DNA of 64,000 nt from Methanobrevibacter sp. TMH8 (lineage in GTDB: Archaea > Methanobacteriota > Methanobacteria > Methanobacteriales > Methanobacteriaceae). How positions within the stretch are numbered: position 1 is the first letter of the stretch; every line of letters begins with the position of its first letter. The stretch lies in the NCBI RefSeq assembly GCF_020148105.1, contig NZ_JAHLZE010000035.1:26993-90992 (forward strand), read 5' to 3'. The notes beneath the pieces were generated by a model that saw only the letters and a program-made list of their open reading frames with translations, was not told the origin of the DNA and ran no database searches. Below, piece by piece: positions 1 to 11,020 of the stretch. The position numbers and the translations under genes are program-made.

Positions 1-860
1 ATGAAGAAATTACTGGTTCAATTATTTCTTGTCTTAACTGTGGTTTGTGTGCTGATAATAGTAGTACTGGTGCATTAAAACAAATTGATGGAAAAATGCG
101 ATATGATCCTTCCATTGATTTGAAAGTAGCTATTAATGAACTAGACAATAATGATTATGATAATAAAATTCTTGATAATATTCTAGATGATGCATTTGAT
201 GATAATAATTCTAAACTTGATGATATTGGTGTAGCTGATGATATGGCATTAGCTAAAGAATTGTTGAAAGTTGAAGTTGAATCTGAAAAACTAAATCAAA
301 GAGCAATTAATGGATGTCCAGTTTCTACATTAAGAGAAGATGAAGAAAATGATACTGGACTTGTTGGTTATTGTGTATCTTGTGGTAAATGTGTGAAAGT
401 ATGTGACAGACAACATGCACGCAGCTTTATCACAGTTAAATGGGATGGATCAGTTTCTGAAGATTGTATATCTTGTGGAATATGCAGTGAACTTTGTCCA
501 AAAGATGCAATCACATTAAAAAGAGGTACTATAGAAGTTGATAAGGATAAATGTATTTTATGCGAAACTTGTGGAATCCATTGTCCTGTAGATGCTATTC
601 CTAAAACTACTATGGCTAAAAAACGCATAACTAGTGGTTTCAACTTAATAGATAATAAACTATGTATGAATTGTAAATTATGTTATAGAATATGTCCTGA
701 AGATGCAATTATCGATCGTGAAGACATCGGCATGATGGTTGTTGATGAAAATAAATGTATATATTGTGGTGCTTGTCGTAATGCTTGTCCTGCAAAAGCA
801 TTTATATTTGAGAGAGAATTTGAAGAATTGAATGATAAAATTAATGATAATACTTCCTAA
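1..860 (+). CDS. ehbK: EhbK, polyferredoxin subunit of energy-converting hydrogenase B (5' truncated)
   Basis: The reading frame is already open at base 3, so the gene starts upstream of the window; about 285 residues are visible. A CxxCxxC element (CLNCGLC) is followed by an Asp/Asn-rich linker and then five ferredoxin-type CxxCxxCxxxC motifs: [44 protein letters not shown] and [11 protein letters not shown]. Such polyferredoxins carry electrons between the hydrogenase and soluble ferredoxin. The downstream order of a two-cluster ferredoxin, a NuoB-like small subunit, a NiFe large subunit and a NuoH-like membrane protein matches the Ehb operon of Methanobacteriales, which makes the subunit name fairly secure. 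The ATG at base 1 is in another frame and is not its start. Confidence 0.88.
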   Translation, partial: EEITGSIISCLNCGLCADNSSTGALKQIDGKMRYDPSIDLKVAINELDNNDYDNKILDNILDDAFDDNNSKLDDIGVADDMALAKELLKVEVESEKLNQRAINGCPVSTLREDEENDTGLVGYCVSCGKCVKVCDRQHARSFITVKWDGSVSEDCISCGICSELCPKDAITLKRGTIEVDKDKCILCETCGIHCPVDAIPKTTMAKKRITSGFNLIDNKLCMNCKLCYRICPEDAIIDREDIGMMVVDENKCIYCGACRNACPAKAFIFEREFEELNDKINDNTS

Positions 861-950
861 TGATTTATAGTAACATATATTGAATAATTATATTAATAAT
901 TATAGACAATATTAATTGTAGTAATTTACAATCACACTTATGGTGTTTAA

Positions 951-1469
951 ATGAAAAATTTAATAAGAATAATGTTAGAAGGAGCTTTTGGAAACTTTAA
1001 AAAGATTTTTTTCGCTTCTAATAGAGTAACTGATATGGAAATGCGTGAAGCTATTTTAGGAGGGAAAATCAAACCAAAAAATAAGGTAGCTACTGATGCT
1101 TGTATTGGTTGTTCTGGTTGTGCTAATGTATGTCCGACTAATGCAGTTACTATGGTTGATTTAGATGAACCTGAAGTATTGATGGATGGTTGGACTAAAA
1201 CTCAAGTTCCAAATCTTAATAGTGAAAAATGTGTTTTCTGTTATCATTGTCATGATTTTTGTCCAGTTTATGCATTATTCGGTGAAAAAGCTACTATACA
1301 TCCTAATGATGTTGGTGAAGTAGAAATAAATCTTGAAGAAAATATGAATAAACCATTTAAGATTTCTGAGGATAAACTTTCTTTTATTTCTCAATATTTA
1401 TCTGATAAAACTGTATTGAAAAATACTGATGAAAATAAACTTGAAAAATTACATAAATTGAATAGATAA
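951..1469 (+). CDS. ehbL: EhbL, two-[4Fe-4S] ferredoxin subunit of Ehb hydrogenase
   Basis: This 172-residue protein has two ferredoxin motifs, [12 protein letters not shown] near residues 47-58 and [12 protein letters not shown] near residues 93-104, and no membrane segment. It should pass electrons between the hydrogenase small subunit and the polyferredoxin. The ATG follows a GGTGT Shine-Dalgarno-like sequence at 942-946. It lies about 90 bases after ehbK and 99 bases before ehbM on the same strand, as expected inside the ehb operon. The C-terminal third, after the second cluster, is Lys/Glu-rich and has no recognised domain. Confidence 0.85.
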   Translation: MKNLIRIMLEGAFGNFKKIFFASNRVTDMEMREAILGGKIKPKNKVATDACIGCSGCANVCPTNAVTMVDLDEPEVLMDGWTKTQVPNLNSEKCVFCYHCHDFCPVYALFGEKATIHPNDVGEVEINLEENMNKPFKISEDKLSFISQYLSDKTVLKNTDENKLEKLHKLNR

Positions 1470-1568
1470 TTAACTTAATTTGATATAAATACTTAACATA
1501 ATAATAATTAAAATAAATTAACAACTGTATAATACAAAATAATATAGATATATAATATGAGGGATTTA

Positions 1569-2015
1569 ATGAGCCTTAAGTCATTTTCAAGGGCAAGAGC
1601 TGTCCATTTAATGTTAGTATATACTGGAGGATGTAATGGTTGCGATATTGAGATTGTCAACTGTGTTCTTTCACCTAAATTTGATGCTGAGCAATATAAG
1701 GTTTTTTTAACATGGAATCCTCGTGAAGCAGATGTTTTAGTTGTTACAGGTCCAGTAACTAAATTTAATGAAGAACCTCTAAAGAAGATTTATGAGGCAA
1801 TTCCAGAACCTAAAGCTGTTGTAGCTGCAGGAGCATGTGCTTTAATGGGTGGTGTCTATAAAAATATTCATGGAGATATTCCATCTGAAGAAATTATGGG
1901 ACCAGTTGAAAATATCATCCCAGTCGATGCAAAAGTACCTGGTTGTGCTGTTAGGCCAGAAGATATTCTTTCTGGAGTTGTAGCTGCACTCCCTAAATTA
2001 TTAGAAGCAGATTAA
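1569..2015 (+). CDS. ehbM: EhbM, [NiFe]-hydrogenase small subunit (NuoB-like)
   Basis: The 148-residue product has the cysteine pattern of the proximal [4Fe-4S] cluster in NuoB-like small subunits: GGCNGC at residues 20-25, a GAC motif in the middle and PGC near the C-terminus. It pairs with EhbN to form the catalytic module. An in-frame ATG at 1557 also exists, but a strong GAGGGA Shine-Dalgarno sequence at 1559-1564 sits five bases before the ATG at 1569, giving [10 protein letters not shown] as the N-terminus, so the later start is preferred. Confidence 0.9.
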   Translation: MSLKSFSRARAVHLMLVYTGGCNGCDIEIVNCVLSPKFDAEQYKVFLTWNPREADVLVVTGPVTKFNEEPLKKIYEAIPEPKAVVAAGACALMGGVYKNIHGDIPSEEIMGPVENIIPVDAKVPGCAVRPEDILSGVVAALPKLLEAD

Positions 2016-2130
2016 ATATTATTTGAAGATTATTATAAATCTTTTAAAATATTATAAGAAATTTAGAAATTTAAAATTTTATAAAAATATCTTAAAGATA
2101 TTTTTCAATTATTATGATTAATGGGATATA

Positions 2131-3264
2131 ATGAAAAATGAAAACAGACCAAAAAAGCAGGAAGTAATAGAAACTGAGGTTGCAATGGGAACAGTCCATC
2201 CTGCTGCTTTAGAACCATATAGAGTTAGGCTTTTTGTTGAAGATGAAATTGTAAAAGATGCAGAAATCACAATTGGTGTGAACCATCGTGGAATTGAAAG
2301 AATAATGGAAGGTCTTCCTGTAGAAAAAGCAAATGCTCTTACAGAGAAAGTTTGTGGAATATGTTCTAATGCACACATTTGGAATTCTGTTTTAACTGCA
2401 GAAAAAGGTCTTGGAATTGAAATTTCAGAACGTGCTAATTATATAAGAGTTATTGTTGAAGAATTGGAACGTTTACATAGTCATAGTCTTTATCTTGCTC
2501 ACGGAAGTGAAGTTTTAGGCCATGAAACCTTTTCTATGAGGGCTTTCTATCTCAGAGAAACTGTAATGGAATTACTTCGTATGATTGGAGGAAATCGTGT
2601 TCAATATGGTGCTTCTATTATTGGAGGAGTAAGGCCAAGGTGTGAACTTGATGAAATGAGAATCCAAAAAATAGCTGAAGGAATGAATGCTCTTGAAAAA
2701 GGAATAAATGATTTTGCAGATAGATTTGCATCTGATCCTATTGTTATGAGTAGGATTGAGGGAATAGGCGTAATAACTCAAAAGCAAGCTAAAGCTCTTG
2801 AAGTTACAGGTCCTACACTTAGAGCTACTGGAATAGCTCAAGATTTGAGAACTACAATGAAAGAATACGATGATTTTGATTTTAATGTTGTAACTATGGA
2901 TGATGGGGATGTAAAATCTAATATTTTGATGAGAGTTCTTGAAATCCCAGAATCTATTAATATTATTCGTCAAGCTATTAAAAATCTTCCTAAAGGCCCT
3001 ATAGTAAATAGATCTTGGGAAATGTTTGATTGTGACATAACTAAAAGTTATATTGAGGTTCCAAGAGGAACTTTATATCATTCTTATGCTATTGAAGATG
3101 GTAGAGTAAGAGGAAGTGTAATTAGAACTCCGTCTATGTCTAATATTGGAGCTATGCAAACTGCATGTATTGGTGACCATGTAACTGATGCACAATTGTG
3201 TATTGTTCAGTGTGATCCATGTTTTACTTGTACAGATAGAGCTATTAAGGTAATTAAGATTTAA
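2131..3264 (+). CDS. ehbN: EhbN, [NiFe]-hydrogenase large subunit
   Basis: This is the catalytic large subunit of a group 4 membrane-bound [NiFe]-hydrogenase, 377 residues long, related to the NuoD/Ech large subunits. Both nickel-binding motifs are intact: EKVCGIC with C75 and C78 near the N-terminus, and DPCFTC with C364 and C367 near the C-terminus. No long peptide follows the C-terminal motif (ten residues only), so maturation without proteolytic trimming is likely, as in other group 4 enzymes. It reduces ferredoxin with H2, driven by ion flow, to supply biosynthetic reactions. The start ATG follows a GGGAT sequence. Confidence 0.92.
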   Translation: MKNENRPKKQEVIETEVAMGTVHPAALEPYRVRLFVEDEIVKDAEITIGVNHRGIERIMEGLPVEKANALTEKVCGICSNAHIWNSVLTAEKGLGIEISERANYIRVIVEELERLHSHSLYLAHGSEVLGHETFSMRAFYLRETVMELLRMIGGNRVQYGASIIGGVRPRCELDEMRIQKIAEGMNALEKGINDFADRFASDPIVMSRIEGIGVITQKQAKALEVTGPTLRATGIAQDLRTTMKEYDDFDFNVVTMDDGDVKSNILMRVLEIPESINIIRQAIKNLPKGPIVNRSWEMFDCDITKSYIEVPRGTLYHSYAIEDGRVRGSVIRTPSMSNIGAMQTACIGDHVTDAQLCIVQCDPCFTCTDRAIKVIKI

Positions 3265-3409
3265 TATAACAAAGAAATTATATGTCCAAGTAATGTTTAA
3301 AGTAATTTTTATAAAAATTATTAGAATTTATATTGATAAAATTTGTATTGATAAAATATTGATAAAATATTTAATAAAATTTAGATGATTAAATAAAAGA
3401 GGAAATAAA

Positions 3410-4408
3410 ATGTCAACTATCACAATTATATATTCAATTTTAGCAGTGATTGGTACATTGGTTTTAGCCCTAATCATAGGAAGTCTTCTTCCTGGAATTG
3501 AAAGAAAATATATTCAAGCGAGGATTCAGCAAAGAGTTGGACCTCCTGTTACTAGTCCTGGAATTATGGCTCCTATAAAGTTTTTCTTTAAGGAAAATAT
3601 ATCTCCTAATTCTCCAGTACCTGGTCTCTATAAATCATTGCCAATTGTTTGTTTCATTATTGTAATTTTGATTTTATTGGCTTTAACTCCTCAAATGTAT
3701 TTTTTTGGAGCATTAACTAGTATAATAGCTATTATAGGATTTTTAAAAGTAGAAGAAGTAGCTTATGTTTTAATGGGATCTCTCTCTAAATCTATTATGT
3801 CTCTTGGACTCCCTTTTCCCGATTTAGCTAAAGGAGCTGCATATCCAAATGCTGAAAGATCTTATCTTGAAGATTTAAGTTCAAATCGTGCTTTTAGAAT
3901 GATAGCTTTTGGTTCTTTTCCATTATATTTAGCAATTTTTATACCAGTAGCTATTACTGGAAGTATTTTTCTTAGTGATATTGTAAATTATCAGCATATT
4001 CATGGTCCTTTTATTCTCACTGTAGCTGGAGCTATTGGAGCTATTGTTTTTTTCATTGGCTACATGATTCTTCTTAATGAATATCCTTTTAATATACTAA
4101 AATCTAAAGCTGATGTTATTGAAGGTCCTTATATGGAATATGCTTCTAAATATCGTTCTTTTGTTTATATTACAAGAGGATTTTTAATGTTTACTCTTGG
4201 GGCATTGTTTTCAGTTTTATTCATTGGTATTCCTCCAAATATTTTATCTTGGGGAATATTGGTCAATATAGCTGTAGCTATTATTTTCCCAATTTTGATG
4301 GGAATAATGAGTGCTTTTTCTCCAGTATTTACATATAGACAATTTTATCCTGTTGTAATCGCGACATCTCTATTAGGTGTTTTAGCTATTGCTATTGGAT
4401 TATTATAA
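3410..4408 (+). CDS. ehbO: EhbO, NuoH-like integral membrane subunit of Ehb hydrogenase
   Basis: The 332-residue protein has about eight hydrophobic segments and belongs to the NuoH/HyfC/EchB family that couples the hydrogenase module to ion translocation. Conserved loop features include a [19 protein letters not shown] stretch after the first helix and a Glu-containing [12 protein letters not shown] segment. The ATG is preceded by an AGAGGAAATAA Shine-Dalgarno region. It lies 145 bases downstream of ehbN. An NADH-linked complex I is unlikely, because all surrounding genes belong to Ehb. Confidence 0.88.
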   Translation: MSTITIIYSILAVIGTLVLALIIGSLLPGIERKYIQARIQQRVGPPVTSPGIMAPIKFFFKENISPNSPVPGLYKSLPIVCFIIVILILLALTPQMYFFGALTSIIAIIGFLKVEEVAYVLMGSLSKSIMSLGLPFPDLAKGAAYPNAERSYLEDLSSNRAFRMIAFGSFPLYLAIFIPVAITGSIFLSDIVNYQHIHGPFILTVAGAIGAIVFFIGYMILLNEYPFNILKSKADVIEGPYMEYASKYRSFVYITRGFLMFTLGALFSVLFIGIPPNILSWGILVNIAVAIIFPILMGIMSAFSPVFTYRQFYPVVIATSLLGVLAIAIGLL

Positions 4409-4511
4409 TTTGTATATAATTATTATATCTAAAGATTTAGTAAATTTATTTAAAATATTTATAATCAATAACTAAGTGAAAGTTAAAGAATTTAAATTTG
4501 TGGTGATTATA

Positions 4512-4775
4512 TTGAAATTTGTGGTAAGAGCTCATCATATTGTAAGCCTTGGGGGCTATATTGTAGAGCGAAATTTCCCTTATAGGAATGTTATTTTGGT
4601 TAATAAAACATCTGAACCAATTAAAGCGGAAATTCCTGTATTTAATGAAGAATGGATTGAAGAACATAAAAATTTAGGTTTAGATGTTATCTTAGTTAAA
4701 GATGATGATAGTTTTCTTTCTTTATTTAAAAAAGCAAAAGCTGATTTAGATTTGATAAAAGCAGAAAATGTTTAA
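4512..4775 (+). CDS. ehbP: EhbP, small subunit of Ehb hydrogenase operon
   Basis: The predicted start is a TTG at 4512, with a GGTGAT Shine-Dalgarno at 4502-4507. This gives an 87-residue protein beginning [21 protein letters not shown] longer GTG reading from 4476 has no ribosome binding site and would add twelve hydrophobic residues. The protein has no cofactor motif or membrane helix. It is named from its position between the NuoH-like subunit and the ACT-domain protein, which is where EhbP occurs in Methanobacteriales. Its biochemical role within the complex is unknown to me. Confidence 0.8.
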   Translation: MKFVVRAHHIVSLGGYIVERNFPYRNVILVNKTSEPIKAEIPVFNEEWIEEHKNLGLDVILVKDDDSFLSLFKKAKADLDLIKAENV

Positions 4776-4978
4776 TAGATATTATAAATATATATTATTA
4801 CTGTGATGTTGTCGTTAATATTAGTATTAATTCAATGTTTGTATAATATTACTATTAACATTAGTATAATATTTTATATTATGTATTAATATTTGCAGTA
4901 ATTAATATACTCATATTATATTCCCATATTATTTAATGGTTAATTTTATTTTATATTATATCTTATTAGATGATTTAA

Positions 4979-5635
4979 ATGCCAAATACAGCTATAACAA
5001 TTAAAAGTTTAGAGGAAAAAGGAGTCCTAGACGAAATAACTAATTTAATATCTTCTTATGGTATTAATATTAGTTATACTCATCTTTTCATAGAAAAAAA
5101 TGATGTTGGTTTTATTAATCTAGAGCTTGAAAATACAGGTAATATTGATTCATTGATTAATGATATTGAATCTATTGAAGCTGTTCAGTCTGTGGAAGTT
5201 CATGGGTCTCTTAATGATATCTATGGAAAAAGAGTTATTATTTTTGGTGGTGGAGCTCAAGTTTCTCAAGTTGCAATGGGTGCCATAACAGAAGCTGACC
5301 GCCATAATATCCGTGGAGAAAGAATAAGCGTTGATACAACTCCATTAGTTGGTGAAGATGATATAGCTGAAGCAGTTGATGCCTTATCTAGACTTCCGAG
5401 AGTAAGTGTTCTTGTTCTTGCAGGATCTTTAATGGGTGGAAAAATTGTTGATGCTATATCTGATGTAAAAAATAAGCAAAATTTAATTGTTATAAGTCTC
5501 AACATGCCTGGTGGAGTGACTGAAATAGCTGATCTTATTGTATCTGATCCAATTCAAGCTGGAGTAATGGCTGTGATGGCTATTGCTGATACAGCTATTT
5601 TTGATATTAAAAAATTGAAAAAAAATAAATTTTAG
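4979..5635 (+). CDS. ehbQ: EhbQ, ACT-like domain protein ending the ehb operon
   Basis: This 218-residue soluble protein has an N-terminal ACT-like region (about residues 1-75, starting [20 protein letters not shown]) and a C-terminal domain rich in small residues with a [21 protein letters not shown] stretch near residue 85. It resembles the ACT-domain protein that closes the ehb operon. ACT domains usually bind small ligands, so a sensing or regulatory role is possible, but the sequence does not show a catalytic site. The start ATG follows GATGAT. The gene lies 203 bases after ehbP, so it may have its own promoter. Confidence 0.75.
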   Translation: MPNTAITIKSLEEKGVLDEITNLISSYGINISYTHLFIEKNDVGFINLELENTGNIDSLINDIESIEAVQSVEVHGSLNDIYGKRVIIFGGGAQVSQVAMGAITEADRHNIRGERISVDTTPLVGEDDIAEAVDALSRLPRVSVLVLAGSLMGGKIVDAISDVKNKQNLIVISLNMPGGVTEIADLIVSDPIQAGVMAVMAIADTAIFDIKKLKKNKF

Positions 5636-5991
5636 ATAGTATTATTCTATTTATATTATTCTATTTGTATTATTATTTTATATTATTATTTTATAGCTTA
5701 TTTATAATTTGTAATTTTAATTTTTATTATTATCTTTATTTTATATTTATTCTACTATTTATTCTATTATTTTTTATTTAACTATTATATATTATTCAAT
5801 AATTAGATTATTTTATATTTAAAGATATGATATTCAGGTATGAATATTTAAAATTAGTAATTATGTAAAAAATTTAAAAATAAAGAATAAAAATAAAAAA
5901 TAATAAATAGAAAATAAAAGAATAATAGAAGTTTTAAATCTTCTATGTTTTATTTATATATGGGTAAAAGGTTAAATGCAATAAATTATCA
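5636..5991. terminator. Convergent intergenic region with U-rich tract and hairpin
   Basis: This gap lies between the ends of ehbQ (+) and a minus-strand gene. The first 170 bases on the + strand are T-rich (repeated TATTATT and TTTTATT runs), typical of archaeal U-tract termination. Near the minus-strand gene, ATAGAAG at 5925-5931 and CTTCTAT at 5940-5946 form a 7-bp stem with an 8-base loop, followed by GTTTTATTT. Together these could terminate transcription from both sides. No coding potential was seen. Confidence 0.45.
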
Positions 5992-6282
5992 TTAACTCAT
6001 TTCAATAGCTCTGATTAATCTACTTGCATCGTTTTTAATTTCAGGGTTTTTAATATTTCCGCTTTCTCTTATTTTAAGAGCTAATTCTAAAACTTTGGAA
6101 ACATCTTGAGGTTTTAAATTTTCAACCATTTTAAGATAAGTATCAGCTTCTTCATCTGATAGTCCTAATTCTGATTTACATTCATCTATGTCGGATAAAA
6201 CTGCTTTACAATTGCTTATCAAGTCATTATCTTCGTTTAGTTCACAGGATTCACATTTTTTCATCAATTCTTCGTCTTTCAT
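5992..6282 (-). CDS. Small hypothetical protein with four cysteines
   Basis: I do not recognise this 96-residue protein. With the ATG at 6282 as start, which has an AGGTG Shine-Dalgarno just upstream, cysteines fall at residues 10, 13, 25 and 35. The CESC pair and spacing could bind a metal. The rest is predicted helical and acidic, with an ELGLSDEEADTYLKMVENL segment. A GTG two codons earlier overlaps the ribosome binding site and is less likely. It is monocistronic, convergent with ehbQ, and 221 bases downstream of the Cas4-like gene. Confidence 0.6.
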   Translation of the reverse strand: MKDEELMKKCESCELNEDNDLISNCKAVLSDIDECKSELGLSDEEADTYLKMVENLKPQDVSKVLELALKIRESGNIKNPEIKNDASRLIRAIEMS

Positions 6283-6503
6283 TTTCACACCTACTTCATA
6301 GTATAAATATAGTTATGTTATGTTTTTTCATATACTTAATTATTATCATTTATTTTTACTTGCTATTTTTTGTTTGAATGTTTTCAAATTATATATTAAT
6401 TGTTTTCAGATTAGCAAGATCTTTATTTGTATTATTCTAAGGTTTTTTTACTCTATTTAAGTTTATCTGTCTATATGGTATTTTTTATTTTATCAAGTCT
6501 TTT

Positions 6504-7388
6504 TTATATTATTTCTTGATTACAAACAGTATTATAATCACAATTTAAACATTTTTCCATATTTTTATTTACTTCTGGAACTATTTTTTCATTTAAGATA
6601 TCATCTATTTCTTTTAAAACTTTAAAAAGTCCTTTTCTAAGATTTGCATCCATTATAACAGGTCTCCTATCACCAATTTTTAAATATTCAACAAATCCTA
6701 CGAACACCTCGGTATCGAACTCTTGTTCTATTAATAATGCAGCTGCTACTAATTCTATTGAATCTCCGTCCCATGTTCCTTTTAATGGTGGTTTTGATGA
6801 TCTTAAACTTATTGGATAATATTTTCCATCAATTATTTCAATTTTATCACAAGTTCCTACAATTTCAAGCTGATTATCTCTCATTAAATAGCTATGCATA
6901 GAAGTTGGAAAAAATAACTCAGCTATCTGACTTCCATCTTTATCATTTAATTCCATAGATTTTTGAGCTTTCAAAGCTAATATCTTTATGTTAAAATATA
7001 CCTCAGCTTCGATTTCTATTTTCATCTCTTCTATTTTATCTATTTCTTCAATTTCTTTTTCAACTTCTTTTTCAAATAAATCTACATTTTCTTTATTTTC
7101 AATATTATTTAATTCTAATACTTTTTTTTCACTATTTTTTAATATATTAATTGAATTTTGTATATATTCTTCTATATTTTTACTTAAATTTTCTTCTATT
7201 TCAATCAAAGTCATTTCTTTTTTAATTCTTCTCAAATTTCTTTGAAATAAATCATGTAAATCGATTCTTAATTCTTTTATAGTTTTGTGTAAAAGAATAT
7301 CATTGTTTATTGTTTCATCAAGGCTTTTTTGGAGATATAATTTTATTGGACAGAACATATAGGTTCTTATTGAAGATGTACTAATCAT
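6504..7388 (-). CDS. Cas4/Dna2-like Fe-S protein with degenerate nuclease motif
   Basis: The 294-residue protein has the Cas4 layout. One cysteine in a CPIKLYL motif (C13) and three near the C-terminus (C280, C283, C289 in CLNCDYNTVC) would bind a [4Fe-4S] cluster. Between them is a PD-(D/E)XK-like core with D181 (GTCDKIEI) and a final helix, SIELVAAALLIE. The expected E-x-K of the active site appears as S194-L-R196 (PISLRSSKP), so nuclease activity may be lost. A Lys/Glu-rich helical insertion occupies about residues 45-130. No other cas gene or CRISPR array is in the window. A GAGGA Shine-Dalgarno supports the ATG. Confidence 0.65.
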   Translation of the reverse strand: MISTSSIRTYMFCPIKLYLQKSLDETINNDILLHKTIKELRIDLHDLFQRNLRRIKKEMTLIEIEENLSKNIEEYIQNSINILKNSEKKVLELNNIENKENVDLFEKEVEKEIEEIDKIEEMKIEIEAEVYFNIKILALKAQKSMELNDKDGSQIAELFFPTSMHSYLMRDNQLEIVGTCDKIEIIDGKYYPISLRSSKPPLKGTWDGDSIELVAAALLIEQEFDTEVFVGFVEYLKIGDRRPVIMDANLRKGLFKVLKEIDDILNEKIVPEVNKNMEKCLNCDYNTVCNQEII

Positions 7389-8064
7389 TTTAATCCTCTT
7401 TTTAATTTTAACATTTTTATTTTCTAATTATTTTATTAATCCATTTTTTATTACTTTATTTTTTCATTTTCCATTTTTTAATTCTCTATTTATCTAATTC
7501 TTTTAATTCATTAATCCTTTTTAAAGAATTGAAAGTTAGCCATAATTTTTAGAATATAGTTTTTTATTATTACCAACAATTATCTTATTATTACTTCTAA
7601 AATAAATACTTGAGCTTTTTTTCAGATAAATATTGCTTTTAAATGTTAAAATTCTCATTAAATAGAATTTTTATCTTCATATTGATAATAAATATTGTTT
7701 TCATTCTTATAATTTTATTTAATATAATTAAATTGAATTATAATAATAAAATTTATTTGGAAATATAATATTTTATAATAATAATCATAAATATAAAAAA
7801 ATGGATTAATAAGAATTAGATGCTAATAAATAGAATTATAATAATAAATAGAATTAAAAATCAATATTATTAAAAAGAAAATCTGATTTAAAAAATAGAA
7901 AAAAATTAAAGTGATTTTTTAATAATTAGAATATTTAAGGAAAATTAAAATGATGGAAATTATTAAATAAATAATAAATAAAGAGTATATAAAGAATCAA
8001 TAAGAAATATATGAAATATAAGAAGATTTAATAAAATAAAAATTATTATAATAATGAATATTAA
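7389..8064. other. Long AT-rich intergenic region
   Basis: This stretch separates the Cas4-like gene from the end of the homoserine dehydrogenase gene, both on the minus strand. It is almost pure A/T, with no convincing open frame, RNA-like GC-rich block or repeat array. It presumably holds the promoter of the Cas4-like gene and the terminator of hom, but I cannot place them. Confidence 0.5.
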
Positions 8065-9354
8065 TTATTCTAATATTCTAATTATTTTACTTTCTTCTTC
8101 AACATATTCTGAATTATCTATTGTTTTTATAGCCTTTTGAATATTTTCTTCTTTGGTTTCATGGGTAACAATTATGATTGGAACTGCCTCATTTTCTGAG
8201 CTAGTTTTTTGTGTAATTGATTCAACACTAATTCCATTCTTATTTAAAATTTCAGTAATATTTTTAAGGACTCCTGGTTTATCAAGAGCTTTTAAACTAA
8301 TATAATATTTTGATATAACATCATTCATATTTTTGATTGAGTTTACTTGTGAGTCAACTGGACCATAGCTAATTCTTTTATCTTCATTGAATACAATGTC
8401 AAGACAATCACCCACTACTGCACTTGCTGTAGCCATTCTTCCAGCTCCTTGACCATATAGCATAACTGGCCCTACAAAATCACCTACAATATATATTGCA
8501 TTGAATACATCATTGACTGAAGCTAATAAATGTTTTTTTGGCAAAAATGTCGGATGAACTCTAATTTCTAATCCTCTATTAGTTTGTTTAGCTATCCCTA
8601 ATAATTTTATAACATAATTTAATTCATTTTTAGCAAATTCTATATCTTCTGGAGTTACTTTAGTAATGCCTTCAACATAAAATTTTTCTTGAGGAACATA
8701 CTCACCAAATCCAAGTTTAGTAAGTACTATTAACTTTTGAGCAGTATCATGTCCTTCTATATCAAATGTTGGATCAGCTTCTGCATAACCTTTTTCTTGA
8801 GCTTCTTTTAAAACATCTTCAAATGCAGAACCTTCTTCAGTCATTTTTGTAAGTATGTAATTGGCTGTTCCATTCATTATTCCATAAACAGAATCGAATT
8901 TGTTTGCAGCTAGGCATTCATTAAGTGGTTGAAGTACTGGTATTCCTCCTCCAACACTAGCTTCAAAACAAAATCTAACATTATTTTTCTCAGCTGTTTC
9001 CATTAGTTCTTCCCAATGCTTAGCTATTAATGCTTTATTTGCAGAAACTACATGTTTTTTATTTTCCATAGCTTTTAATATAAATGTTTTAGCAGGTTCA
9101 TATCCTCCAACTAATTCAATGACTATATCAATATCATCATTTTCTAAAACATCATTAACATCTGTAGTTAAAAGTCCATCTTTTACTTCTACTCCTCTAT
9201 CTGTAGTAATATCTAAATCTGCTACTTTTTTAAGATTTACAGGTTTTCCACATTTTTTAGAAAGTATATCTTGGTTTTTATTAAATATTTCAACTACTCC
9301 TGCACCTATTGTACCAAAACCGATAAGGCCGATGTTTATTTCATTTTTATTCAT
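8065..9354 (-). CDS. hom: Homoserine dehydrogenase with C-terminal ACT domain
   Basis: This enzyme reduces L-aspartate semialdehyde to L-homoserine in threonine and methionine synthesis. The 429 residues contain an N-terminal Rossmann fold with GFGTIG at residues 12-17, a catalytic domain with the [12 protein letters not shown] and [12 protein letters not shown] motifs, and a C-terminal ACT domain starting near [17 protein letters not shown]. The ACT domain suggests feedback control by an amino acid such as threonine. A GAGGAG Shine-Dalgarno six bases upstream fixes the ATG. It appears to be transcribed alone. Confidence 0.93.
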   Translation of the reverse strand: MNKNEINIGLIGFGTIGAGVVEIFNKNQDILSKKCGKPVNLKKVADLDITTDRGVEVKDGLLTTDVNDVLENDDIDIVIELVGGYEPAKTFILKAMENKKHVVSANKALIAKHWEELMETAEKNNVRFCFEASVGGGIPVLQPLNECLAANKFDSVYGIMNGTANYILTKMTEEGSAFEDVLKEAQEKGYAEADPTFDIEGHDTAQKLIVLTKLGFGEYVPQEKFYVEGITKVTPEDIEFAKNELNYVIKLLGIAKQTNRGLEIRVHPTFLPKKHLLASVNDVFNAIYIVGDFVGPVMLYGQGAGRMATASAVVGDCLDIVFNEDKRISYGPVDSQVNSIKNMNDVISKYYISLKALDKPGVLKNITEILNKNGISVESITQKTSSENEAVPIIIVTHETKEENIQKAIKTIDNSEYVEEESKIIRILE

Positions 9355-9628
9355 TAAATCTCCTCAGATATAAAATTAAATTGGATAATTTTGATTTTTA
9401 TATATTTTTATATATTTTTTATTAATTTTTTAAATCTTTTTAATCTTTTATTAAATCTATTATCAAATAATTTTTATATATTAATATATTTATATTATTT
9501 TAATATCTTAAAATCAATATAATTTATTTTCAATAATTAATTATTTTCATTTATTTTATATTTAATATTTTTATCAATTATAGTTTTTTTGTATAACAAA
9601 AATTTATAATATGAGATTATAAGTTACA

Positions 9629-10765
9629 CTAAGAAACAATTTTGTTTATAGGAATATTTTTTAGCTTTATAAATTCATCTATAGATTCTCTAGTTGTTCC
9701 AACAATTAATCTATAACTTTCTTCAGTTTCACCATCAATATCCTTTAAAACTTTTTCAACTTTACCTTTAGCTATTATTCTTTCTTCTTCAATAGCTTCT
9801 CCAGCATATGTATGTGTAAATGATGCAAGTTCACTTATTTGAGCAATTAAATCTATATCTCCCGAATCTACTTCAAGAACATTTAAATCTTTAATTTTAT
9901 AGGTAGCTGGATTGTCAAAAGAAGCAATTGCATCTTCTATTGTAGCTTCTATTGTAGCTATCCCTATTCCTTCATAACGGGTATCTCCCCATTTTCCTTC
10001 AATTTCATTCCAATTACGTGTGGCTAGAATATCAAACAGGGTTCCATCTATAATTCCTCTATTATTTTTTCTATCTTCATACCAGCAGAATTCTTCTTTT
10101 GTTAAACTAGAATCTTTCATTCTTTTATTGTAAATTCTTTCCCAATAGCTATCTTGTATAGAATTAAGTGTTATTTTATTTATACTCTTTATTTCATCCG
10201 AATCCTTTTTAGATATTATTTCAATATCAACTTCTCTATCTTTAAATTTTTTAAAGGTTTCCATAGCTTTTCTATGATTTTTTAAACCATAAACTACAAA
10301 ATCTATATCGGAAACTGTGTTTTTTTGTAGATTTGGAAGAATAGATCCTGAAATTCCTAAATTATCATAGCTAATGCCTGCTTTATAATGGAAAAAATCC
10401 GCTACTTTTAATAATTTCTTTATAATTGGATTTTCAGAAGGTATTTCTTTTTCCTGCCTTATTATTTCATTTAGTCTTTCTTCTGGTTTAATAATTGTTT
10501 TCACTTTGTTATGTGGAACTCCCATCATTTCAACCTGACTAACTTCACAAAAATACAAGTATTCTGGATGATTTTTCCTAAGGTAATCATATGCTTCTTC
10601 TGATGTAACTTTAGAGTATTTTTTTCCATTTTGTGTTCGGTCTCCATTTTCATCAGGGATATATCTTAAAAATGAAATAAATCTATCTTCAGGATGAATA
10701 TAATTTGTAGATGCGAAAAACAAATTATCTGTTGTATAGATGAAATCTCTTGTACGAACTTTCAT
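9629..10765 (-). CDS. Nucleotidyltransferase-like (pol beta superfamily) protein
   Basis: The 378-residue protein contains GSILPNLQKNTVSDIDFVVYG, which resembles the GS...DxD signature of pol-beta-type nucleotidyltransferases. No further domain is recognised. The C-terminal part (LIVGTTRESIDEFIKLKNI) looks like a separate small domain. An upstream ATG at 10813 would add 16 residues, but a GTGAG Shine-Dalgarno five to six bases before the ATG at 10765 supports the shorter form, MKVRTRDF. Substrate and pathway are unknown. It diverges from the DUF366 gene across about 255 bases. Confidence 0.65.
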   Translation of the reverse strand: MKVRTRDFIYTTDNLFFASTNYIHPEDRFISFLRYIPDENGDRTQNGKKYSKVTSEEAYDYLRKNHPEYLYFCEVSQVEMMGVPHNKVKTIIKPEERLNEIIRQEKEIPSENPIIKKLLKVADFFHYKAGISYDNLGISGSILPNLQKNTVSDIDFVVYGLKNHRKAMETFKKFKDREVDIEIISKKDSDEIKSINKITLNSIQDSYWERIYNKRMKDSSLTKEEFCWYEDRKNNRGIIDGTLFDILATRNWNEIEGKWGDTRYEGIGIATIEATIEDAIASFDNPATYKIKDLNVLEVDSGDIDLIAQISELASFTHTYAGEAIEEERIIAKGKVEKVLKDIDGETEESYRLIVGTTRESIDEFIKLKNIPINKIVS

Positions 10766-11020
10766 AATCTCACTATATTTTTTTATGAATAGAATATAGA
10801 ATATAATATTCATAAAATTATTATTTGATTATATACATTATTAATATACACTATATTATACTATATTTTATATTAAATAATTATAATAATGTTTAGATTC
10901 ATATATTATTATACTTTATTAAAATTAGTAAATAAAAATTATACTAATATTGCACTAGACTTATACTAATATTATATAAACTTATTATTAAAAATTTTAA
11001 AAAATAATAGTGGAATTTAT

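Noticed and set aside
1..60. ATG at base 1 as a gene start
   Set aside because: It is in a different frame from the ferredoxin-coding frame, which is open from base 3 and carries CLNCGLC before the first in-frame ATG at 45.
2572..2973. 133-residue minus-strand ORF opposite ehbN
   Set aside because: It lies wholly within ehbN, has no ribosome binding site, and its composition is that of antisense to a conserved gene.
6504..7388. Evidence for a CRISPR-Cas locus because of the Cas4-like gene
   Set aside because: No direct-repeat/spacer array and no other cas gene appear anywhere in the window.
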